A stretch of 37,805 bases of DNA, taken from positions 1 through 37,805 of the forward strand of contig CAIOGZ010000030.1 in the NCBI GenBank assembly GCA_903858015.1, read 5' to 3'. Each line of letters starts with the position of its first letter. Within the stretch, counting starts at the first letter, position 1. Shown in pieces: positions 31,509 to 37,805 of this stretch. This DNA comes from an uncultured cyanobacterium. GTDB lineage: Bacteria > Cyanobacteriota > Cyanobacteriia > PCC-6307 > Cyanobiaceae. The notes below the pieces were generated by a model. It did not search any database. It was not told where the DNA came from and saw only the letters and a list, made by a program, of their open reading frames with translations. Position numbers and translations under genes: made by a program.

Positions 31509-33332
31509 TCAGGCCAGGCTGGAGCCCGGATAGCCCCGCGGTGTCACCATGCGGCCGGCCTCGACGCGGCTGCTGCTGTTGCCGATCAGCACCAGGGTGA
31601 GCATGTCCACCTGCTCCACCGGCAGGCTTGCCAAGGTCACCAGTTGCAGCGTTTCGCCCGATCGCCCCAATTGGCGGGCCAGGGCCACGGGGGTGGTGGC
31701 TGGCCGCCCCTCCAACAGCAGCTGCCGAGCCTTCTCCAATTGCCAATCGCGACCCTGGGAGCGGGGGTTGTAAAGGGCCACCACGAAGTCCCCGGCCGCG
31801 GCGGCCCGCAGCCTGCGTTCGATCACCTCCCAGGGGGTGAGACGGTCGCTGAGGCTGATCGTGCAGAAGTCGTGCATCAGCGGCGCCCCAGCCCTGGCTG
31901 CGGCCAGCTGCAGGGCCGAAATGCCTGGATGCACCTGGAAAGACGGCCGATCGAGGGGCGGGCGGCTCAGCCACTGCTCTAGGGCCAGACCTGCCATGCC
32001 GTAGATGCCGCTGTCCCCGGAGGAGACCAGGGCCACCCGCAGCCCCTGGCTGGCCAGATCCAGGGCCTCGGCACAACGGGCCCGTTCTTCGGTGAGGCGT
32101 CCATCGCGGCGGAGCTGGTCGCAGCGGCGCAGGGGCTCGAGCAGATCGAGGTAGGGCCCGTAGCCCACCCACACCGTGGCCCTGGCCAGGGCCTGGCGGG
32201 CATCCCCGCTGAGCAGGTCGAGCTGGCCGGGGCCGCTGCCGACCAGATGGAGTTCCCCCCGTTGGGGAGCCCATTGCCGCTTGGCCAGGGCTACCGCCAG
32301 GGTGGCGGCGCCCTGTTCGGCTGCGCTGGCGCGCTCGATCGTTTTCGCTAGCAGCAGCTGCCCCGGGGCACCGCCGGCAGCGGTTTGAGCTGCGCCCAGG
32401 GCGGCGGCCTCCGCCACGCTGGGCGTGCCCATCACAGCGGCGACGGCCAGCGAAGGGTTGGGCACCGTGATCGAGGCTAGTTGTTCAGGCTCCAGCAGCC
32501 TCAGCGGCCAGCCATGCAGCTGGCAGAGGGCCAGCAGGGCCGGTTCATCTCCCTTGCGATCCACGCTGGCGACGCCGGCCACCGCCTCCGGTGCCAGGCC
32601 TGCCGCCGCCAGCCCCTGCGCCACCAGCCGCTCCAGCAGGCCCAAGCTGGTGTTGCGCTCGCAGCCAATCCCCAGCCAGAGGCAGGGCGGGTGCCAGCGG
32701 CAGCCGCTGCCGCTGGTGTGGCTGACCAGCAGGGGAGCAGCCGCCTCCGTGCCAACGTCGGCAGCGAGCGAGCTGGCCACGGCGGCCAGGTCGCGCCAGA
32801 GCTCAAGGCCGCAGGTCTGAGCCAACTTTGGCAAGGTTTGCGGCCGGGAGGCCGCGAGCATCAGGGCCGTCCAGTCGCCGCTGCCGCGGCTCCAGCCCCA
32901 GGCGCTGCCAAAGGTATCCAGGGCTAGCCGGCCCATGGTGGCCGAACTGCCGGTGAGCACAGCCTCTGCGCCCAGCAGCGCAGCGATCTCAGCGGCCAGG
33001 GCCTCGCCACCGCCGCGATGGCCGCCGAGCAGCGGGATCGCGAACCGCCCTGCCGGGTCGAGCACCAGCACCGCTGGATCGGTGGCCTTGTGGTGCAACA
33101 GCGGCCCAATCAGGCGCACCACCAAGCCGCAGGCGCCCACCGCCAGCACCGCGTCGGCCTTGGGCCATTGCGCCTCCAGCCAGGTTGCCGCTGGTTGTTC
33201 CGATTCTGGCCAGCGAATCGTGGTCACCACTCCGGCCCTGTGGAGCCGTTGCAGTACGGCGTTGGCGTCCGGGCTGAATCCCAGCGCCACGATCCGCTGC
33301 TCGGGCCTGGGGCTTGCGGTGCTGCTGGTCAT
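31509..33332 (-). CDS. cobJ: Fused CbiG (cobalt-precorrin 5A hydrolase) and CobJ (precorrin-3B C17-methyltransferase)
   Basis: Two corrin-ring enzymes on one chain of 607 residues. Residues about 1-350 resemble CbiG, which opens the delta-lactone of precorrin-5A: GHRGGGEALAAEIA and the CbiG C-terminal part with GIGCERNT. Residues 359-607 are a SAM-dependent tetrapyrrole methyltransferase with LVGSGPGQLDLL at the start, VSSGDSGIYGMAG near 436-448 and ALYNPRSQGRDW, matching CobJ/CbiH. The fusion is common in cyanobacteria, which make pseudocobalamin. ATG (33332-33330) overlaps the TGA of the upstream secreted-protein gene, so translation is coupled. Confidence 0.93.
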   Translation of the reverse strand: MTSSTASPRPEQRIVALGFSPDANAVLQRLHRAGVVTTIRWPESEQPAATWLEAQWPKADAVLAVGACGLVVRLIGPLLHHKATDPAVLVLDPAGRFAIPLLGGHRGGGEALAAEIAALLGAEAVLTGSSATMGRLALDTFGSAWGWSRGSGDWTALMLAASRPQTLPKLAQTCGLELWRDLAAVASSLAADVGTEAAAPLLVSHTSGSGCRWHPPCLWLGIGCERNTSLGLLERLVAQGLAAAGLAPEAVAGVASVDRKGDEPALLALCQLHGWPLRLLEPEQLASITVPNPSLAVAAVMGTPSVAEAAALGAAQTAAGGAPGQLLLAKTIERASAAEQGAATLAVALAKRQWAPQRGELHLVGSGPGQLDLLSGDARQALARATVWVGYGPYLDLLEPLRRCDQLRRDGRLTEERARCAEALDLASQGLRVALVSSGDSGIYGMAGLALEQWLSRPPLDRPSFQVHPGISALQLAAARAGAPLMHDFCTISLSDRLTPWEVIERRLRAAAAGDFVVALYNPRSQGRDWQLEKARQLLLEGRPATTPVALARQLGRSGETLQLVTLASLPVEQVDMLTLVLIGNSSSRVEAGRMVTPRGYPGSSLA

Positions 33333-34783
33333 CGGCCCAGCCGCTCCCTGAGGGCCTGGATGGGGCCCTGGCGCTGCGGACGGATCAAGGTTCCGTCTGG
33401 ATTCACATCCTCCCGGGCTGGGCGCAGCGGGCGGCTGGGCTGCGGAGCTGGGGATGGCGCTGCTGGGGTCGGCGCTGGCGTGGGGGTGGAGGTTGGGAAT
33501 CTTGGTTCAAGCGGGGCGGACTCAAGCGGGGGGGACTGTTGGCCGGCTTCGAGGGGTTGGGGCGGCATCGCTACCGCTGCAGGGGCAGCGGGTTTTTGGA
33601 GCGCTGGTTCTGGGGGGCTGGCGGCGGAATCTGGGGAGATGGCTTGACCAGGTTGGGCAGCTGCGGCAGCGATCGCTTCGCTGCTCGGCGGGGGCGAAGC
33701 TGCCAGAGCGGTGGCGGCTTCGGGCCCAGGCGGCAGCACGGCTTCGGGTTCAGCCGGTACCACCGCTGCTGGCTCAGGTGCTTCAGGCGAGGCCAGCGCT
33801 TCGGGCTCAGGCGGCATCAGCGCTTCGGCTTCAGGCGAGGCCAGCGCTTCGGGCTCGAGCGGCGCCTCACCCAGCAGGCGGGCCAGGTCGAGCTGGCTGA
33901 GCTGGGGGCCCAGCCAGGCGGGCCGCCGAGCGGCGGCGTCGAGGCGTACCTCCCGCACCAAACTGTTAAACGGGGGATTGAGCGGTTCGCCCTTGCCATC
34001 CACCAGTTCCATGAGCAGGGCATTGCTTCCCGATTTCCAGCCCTTGAGCCAGAGCGGGGTCTGCTGGTTGACCAGAAAACTGTCGCCGTTCAGGGTCACC
34101 CGCAGCCTCCAGCGCGCGTCATCGGCCCGCAGATTCTGGAGTGGTGCATCGATCAAGAGCCAATCGAGCAGCAGCGGCTCCGCCGCGCTGACCAATGCCG
34201 GACTCACCGGCAGCAACTGCGGCGTTCCCGGCGGCGGCAGGCTGAGCGGATTGGCGACAACGCGGTGCAGGCGGATCTGGGCGAAGGCGCCTGGAGCTTT
34301 CACCACTTCGCCCCAGGGGCGCACCGCATAGACCGTCAGCCGGTGACTGCCCGCTGCCAGGGCCGGCAGGGTGGCTGTCGTCTGCAGGAGCGGCTGGGGC
34401 CGGGCGTCATCGATCTGCAGCATCAGATGGGGACCCAGGCCGAGCCGGCCTGCATCGACAAGGGGCCAGTCGTCCACCTGCAGTTTGAGCGTCCAAGGGC
34501 CTGCCGCCAGCAGGGTTCCATCCGCGGGTTCCAGGATCGATACCCGGGGCTGCCGGGCGGCCAGGGCCAGCGCCAGTTGCTGCACCGCCGGCGGTGGGGC
34601 CACCTCCTGGGGCCTGGGGGCAGCGGGACGGGCCGCCACCGGGCTGCGGCCAGGGCGGAGCACGGGATGGCGATCGGTTGAACCCGGCCGGCCTGGCCAA
34701 GTCCAGGCCTGGGCGGCTGCCGGCTGCAACGCCACGATCCCAACCAGCAGCGCCAGGCAAAGCAGCCATCTGCAGGTCCGCAT
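33329..34783 (-). CDS. Secreted proline/alanine-rich protein, function unknown
   Basis: A protein of 484 residues whose ATG 34783 starts a clear signal peptide (MRTCRWLLCLALLVGIVAL then AAAQAW). The first half has beta-strand-rich, Ig-like segments: SILEPADGTLLAAGPWTLKL, GSHRLTVYAVRPWGE. The second half is a low-complexity region of Pro, Ala, Glu (PEALASPEAEALMPPEPE), then a basic C-terminus. I do not recognise the family; the gene may be the conserved cyanobacterial neighbour of cobJ and psaA. A longer frame up to 35008 exists but lacks features. Its start is nine bases from a G9 tract (C9 on the coding strand) and no Shine-Dalgarno sequence is present. The stop overlaps the cobJ start. Confidence 0.75.
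   Translation of the reverse strand: MRTCRWLLCLALLVGIVALQPAAAQAWTWPGRPGSTDRHPVLRPGRSPVAARPAAPRPQEVAPPPAVQQLALALAARQPRVSILEPADGTLLAAGPWTLKLQVDDWPLVDAGRLGLGPHLMLQIDDARPQPLLQTTATLPALAAGSHRLTVYAVRPWGEVVKAPGAFAQIRLHRVVANPLSLPPPGTPQLLPVSPALVSAAEPLLLDWLLIDAPLQNLRADDARWRLRVTLNGDSFLVNQQTPLWLKGWKSGSNALLMELVDGKGEPLNPPFNSLVREVRLDAAARRPAWLGPQLSQLDLARLLGEAPLEPEALASPEAEALMPPEPEALASPEAPEPAAVVPAEPEAVLPPGPEAATALAASPPPSSEAIAAAAAQPGQAISPDSAASPPEPALQKPAAPAAVAMPPQPLEAGQQSPPLESAPLEPRFPTSTPTPAPTPAAPSPAPQPSRPLRPAREDVNPDGTLIRPQRQGPIQALRERLGR
33781..33856 (-). repeat. 28-bp direct repeat in the secreted protein gene
   Basis: Perfect copies at 33781-33808 and 33829-33856 (48 bp apart, in frame) encode EALASPEA twice, in the Pro/Glu/Ala region. 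Confidence 0.9.
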
Positions 34784-35323
34784 CAGCTGCCGGGGGGGGG
34801 ACCGCCTTGCCGGTGGCCCCTCGGACAGGCTTCGGTTCAGCCCAGTTGCAGCCGCCAAGGCCGTGCTCCTCTGCTCGTCTGTTGTTGATCGGAGGCCATT
34901 CTGCTGCGGCAACTGACCCCAAAGCCCATCGCCGCCAAGGTCCAGCGGAGATGACCGTATCGATAGGGCCGCAATCTGGCTGACTTCCATTAATCGAAAC
35001 CGCCGCAAAGACGATGTTTTGATGTGATTGAGGCCTCGTTAGACCCCAGTCCCAGCCTTGAATGCGCCGGGATTGAACCTTTGTAACTGGTGGTCGAATC
35101 CGCTTGTTTTTGACCCCTATACTTCCGCCAGCGGTCCCCTTTCGGGGCCCAAAGCTCCAGTCACGACAAGGGTTTTGCCCGCGTCGGCCTGGCGCCCGTG
35201 CCACGGCAGCCGGGGGATCCCCTCGGCGGCTGGACATGGGGTCCCACCGGTAGGCGCGGTTTGCGCCCTGTCTGCCGAAGGGGTGGACCTCCACCTCGAT
35301 TCCGTCCCTCGAGGAACATCTCG
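34784..35323. promoter_or_regulatory. 540-bp divergent region upstream of psaA
   Basis: No convincing gene is present. Contents are the G9 tract (34792-34800), an AT-richer patch near 34985-35035, a psaA promoter candidate near 35118, a CCCC-TTTC-GGGG hairpin (about 35136-35147), and the GGGGATCCCC hairpin (35213-35222, extended by GCCG/CGGC) in the psaA leader. Minus-strand TTACAAA at 35080-35086 resembles one half of an HLR1 (RpaB) site, but the second half is degenerate. Confidence 0.5.
35118..35123 (+). promoter_or_regulatory. Candidate -10 box of psaA
   Basis: TATACT matches five of six consensus bases. No -35 hexamer lies at the right distance; TTTGTAAC, the reverse of an HLR1-type half site (35080-35087), would lie at about -44 to -51 from the start point, where the photosystem I activator RpaB binds in related genes. 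It gives a leader near 190 nt. Inference from pattern. Confidence 0.45.
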
Positions 35324-37627
35324 ATGACCATCAGCCCACCAGAGCGTGGGAAAAAGGCGAAGGATCTGGTCGACCGGAACCCCGTTCCGGCAACGTTCGA
35401 GCTTTTTGAAAAGCCCGGCCATTTCGACCGCACCCTCGCTAAGGGTCCCAAAACCACCACCTGGATTTGGAACCTCCACGCCAACGCTCACGACTTCGAC
35501 AGCCACACGAGCGATCTTGAAGAGGTCTCACGCAAGATCTTCAGCGCTCACTTCGGCCACTTGGCCGTCATTTTCATCTGGCTGAGCGGTGCCTTCTATC
35601 ACGGTGCCCGCTTCTCCAACTACTCCGGCTGGCTCACCGACCCCCTGCACGTCAAACCGAGTGCCCAGGTGGTCTGGCCGATCTTCGGCCAGGAGATCCT
35701 TAACGGCGATGTGGGTGCCGGCTTCCACGGCATTCAGATCACCTCCGGTCTTTTCCACGTGTGGAGGGCCTGGGGCATCACCAACGAAACCCAGCTGCTG
35801 GCCCTGGCCATCGGCGCGCTGGTGATGGCCGGCCTGATGCTCAACGCGGGCGTCTTCCACTATCACAAGGCAGCCCCCAAGCTCGAGTGGTTCCAGAACG
35901 TTGAGTCGATGCTCAACCACCATCTGGCTGGCCTCCTTGGCTTGGGCTCCCTGTCGTGGACAGGTCACCTCCTTCACGTGTCCCTGCCCACCAACGCGCT
36001 GATGGAAGCCATCGACGCCGGCCAGCCGCTGGTGCTCAATGGCAAAACCATCGCCACCTATGCAGACATTCCCCTGCCCCACGAGTTCCTGAATCAGGAC
36101 GTGATCGCCCAGATCTTCCCCGGTTTCGGGGCGGGCATCTCAGCCTTCTTCACGGGCAACTGGGCCGCTTACAGCGATTTCCTCACCTTTAAAGGTGGGC
36201 TGAATCCCGTAACCGGCAGCCTTTGGATGACCGACATCGCCCATCACCACCTGGCGATTGCGGTTCTGTTCATCGTGGCTGGCCACATGTACCGCACCAA
36301 CTGGGGCATTGGTCACAGCATCAAGGAGATCCTCGAGGGCCAGAAGGGTGATCCCCTGCTGTTCCCCGCTCCCAATGGTCATGACGGACTCTTCGAGTTC
36401 CTGACCACCAGCTGGCATGCCCAACTGGCTGTGAACCTGGCGATGCTTGGCTCGCTGACCATCATCGTGGCCCACCACATGTATGCGATGCCTCCCTATC
36501 CCTACATCGGGATTGACTACCCAACCCAGCTGTCGATCTTCACCCATCACATGTGGATTGGCGGCTTCCTGATTGTGGGCGCAGGTGCTCACGCAGCCAT
36601 CGCGATGATTCGCGATTACGACCCCGCCAAGCACGTCGATAACGTGCTGGATCGGGTGCTCAAGGCCCGTGATGCCCTAATCAGCCACCTCAACTGGGTG
36701 TGCATCTGGCTGGGCTTCCACAGCTTCGGCCTCTACATCCACAACGACACGATGCGCGCCCTGGGCCGTCCCCAGGACATGTTCAGTGACACCGCGATCC
36801 AGCTCAAGCCGGTCTTCGCGCAGTGGATCCAGGGCCTCCATGCCGCTGCCGCCGGCACCACTGCTCCCAACGCCCTTGCTGGCGTGAGCGAGGTGTTCAA
36901 CGGCGCCGTTGTGGCCGTGGGCGGCAAGGTTGCCGCCGCGCCGATCCCCCTGGGAACGGCCGACTTCTTGGTTCACCACATTCACGCCTTCACGATCCAC
37001 GTCACCGTGTTGATCCTGCTGAAGGGCGTGTTGTATTCCCGCAGCTCCCGCCTCGTTCCCGACAAGGCGAATCTGGGCTTCCGCTTCCCCTGCGACGGCC
37101 CCGGCCGTGGCGGCACCTGCCAAGTGTCGGCCTGGGACCACGTGTTCCTCGGCCTGTTCTGGATGTACAACTCCCTGTCGATCGTCATTTTCCACTTCTC
37201 GTGGAAGATGCAGAGCGACGTGTGGGGCACCGTCAACGCTGATGGCAGCGTCCAGCACATCACGAATGGCAACTTCGCCCAGAGCGCCATCACCATTAAT
37301 GGCTGGCTGCGCGACTTCCTCTGGGCCCAGGCCGCACAGGTGATCAACAGCTACGGCTCGAGCTCCAGTGCTTACGGTCTGATGTTCCTGGGAGCCCACT
37401 TCATCTGGGCCTTCAGCCTGATGTTCCTGTTCAGCGGCCGCGGCTACTGGCAGGAGCTGATTGAGTCCATCGTCTGGGCTCACAACAAGCTGAGGGTTGC
37501 TCCGGCTATCCAGCCGCGGGCGCTCTCCATCACCCAGGGCCGTGCCGTGGGTGTGGCCCATTACCTCCTTGGTGGCATTGCGACCACCTGGGCATTTTTC
37601 CTGGCCCGCATCGTCGCGGTCGGCTGA
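35324..37627 (+). CDS. psaA: Photosystem I P700 apoprotein A1
   Basis: PsaA with PsaB forms the photosystem I core that holds P700 and the electron carriers A0, A1 and FX in the thylakoid. ATG 35324 follows GAGGA by eight bases; 767 residues, the normal length. Cys590 and Cys599 in [10 protein letters not shown] are the two FX cluster ligands supplied by this subunit. Histidine-rich membrane helices ([24 protein letters not shown]) coordinate chlorophylls. The C-terminus is typical ([15 protein letters not shown]). psaB starts 20 bp later. Confidence 0.99.
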   Translation: MTISPPERGKKAKDLVDRNPVPATFELFEKPGHFDRTLAKGPKTTTWIWNLHANAHDFDSHTSDLEEVSRKIFSAHFGHLAVIFIWLSGAFYHGARFSNYSGWLTDPLHVKPSAQVVWPIFGQEILNGDVGAGFHGIQITSGLFHVWRAWGITNETQLLALAIGALVMAGLMLNAGVFHYHKAAPKLEWFQNVESMLNHHLAGLLGLGSLSWTGHLLHVSLPTNALMEAIDAGQPLVLNGKTIATYADIPLPHEFLNQDVIAQIFPGFGAGISAFFTGNWAAYSDFLTFKGGLNPVTGSLWMTDIAHHHLAIAVLFIVAGHMYRTNWGIGHSIKEILEGQKGDPLLFPAPNGHDGLFEFLTTSWHAQLAVNLAMLGSLTIIVAHHMYAMPPYPYIGIDYPTQLSIFTHHMWIGGFLIVGAGAHAAIAMIRDYDPAKHVDNVLDRVLKARDALISHLNWVCIWLGFHSFGLYIHNDTMRALGRPQDMFSDTAIQLKPVFAQWIQGLHAAAAGTTAPNALAGVSEVFNGAVVAVGGKVAAAPIPLGTADFLVHHIHAFTIHVTVLILLKGVLYSRSSRLVPDKANLGFRFPCDGPGRGGTCQVSAWDHVFLGLFWMYNSLSIVIFHFSWKMQSDVWGTVNADGSVQHITNGNFAQSAITINGWLRDFLWAQAAQVINSYGSSSSAYGLMFLGAHFIWAFSLMFLFSGRGYWQELIESIVWAHNKLRVAPAIQPRALSITQGRAVGVAHYLLGGIATTWAFFLARIVAVG

Positions 37628-37647
37628 CCTCCACCTGACCTTTCCCA

Positions 37648-37805
37648 ATGGCAACGAAATTTCCTTCGTTCAGCCAGGGTCTGGCACAGGACCCGACAAC
37701 CCGTCGTATTTGGTACGGCATCGCCACGGCTCACGACTTCGAGAGCCATGACGGAATGACGGAGGAGCGGCTTTACCAAAAGCTGTTCTCCACCCACTTC
37801 GGTCA
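37648..37805 (+). CDS. psaB: Photosystem I P700 apoprotein A2, N-terminal part
   Basis: The frame from ATG 37648 opens [16 protein letters not shown] and continues [16 protein letters not shown] to STHFG, the standard start of PsaB. Fifty-two codons are present before the window ends. It follows psaA in the usual psaAB operon with a 20-bp gap and no obvious Shine-Dalgarno sequence. Confidence 0.97.

Noticed and set aside
34784..35008. Longer start for the secreted protein at 34783
   Set aside because: The extra residues would precede and bury a clear signal peptide; ATG 34783 is preferred.

Overview
The window comes from a high-GC picocyanobacterium of the Synechococcus/Cyanobium type. It carries photosystem II D1 (psbA, cut by the left edge), photosystem I psaA and psaB (psaB cut by the right edge), a GOGAT large subunit without gltD beside it, a CbiG-CobJ fusion, a tocopherol/plastoquinone-type methyltransferase, and an RNase E with an arginine-run tail. 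Most of the DNA is ordinary core chromosome. No prophage, insertion sequence, CRISPR array or rRNA operon was seen.

Layout. 1-2318: psbA (D1 with Glu130) reads leftward, away from a B12-binding-type radical SAM protein of the family often found beside psbA. 2319-4870: an AT-richer accessory segment with a structured leader, a seven-copy CCACT tract just upstream of the start codon, a beta-helix/RTX-type secreted protein, and hairpins after it. 4876-7490 (minus): dapL, clpS and a CPBP-family membrane protease in a tight run. 7583-8740 (minus): a DUF4143-type AAA ATPase whose start codon lies in an inverted repeat. 8871-14626 (plus): a radical SAM-DUF2344 fusion, a 400-nt leader, then overlapping rne and rnhB. 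14640-17777: DUF1997 protein, pheA, MPBQ/MSBQ-type methyltransferase and a LON-domain protein, with two almost abutting convergent gene ends. 18010-25403 (minus): glycosidase-like secreted protein, A-type Fe-S protein, then the str cluster rpsL-rpsG-fusA-tuf-rpsJ. 25605-30221 (plus): gltB/glsF. 30286-31266 (minus): lipA. 31376-31449: tRNA-Pro(CGG) with a clear terminator. 31509-34783 (minus): an alanine/proline-rich secreted protein whose stop overlaps the start of the CbiG-CobJ fusion. 35324 to end: psaA and psaB.

Working together: the photosystem genes, the tocopherol/quinone methyltransferase, the corrinoid gene, lipoate synthesis, ammonium assimilation, lysine/peptidoglycan and phenylalanine synthesis, and the translation and RNA-decay machinery are normal housekeeping. 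The RTX-type protein and the DUF4143 ATPase look like additions to that core. I found no convincing wholly new system. The best leads are the simple-sequence tracts placed at translation or promoter regions (CCACT x7 before the RTX gene, G9 before the secreted gene at 34783, C8 inside clpS), the operator-like repeats, and short tandem arrays in several intergenic regions of the ribosomal cluster. All family calls are from reading the sequence, without database searches.
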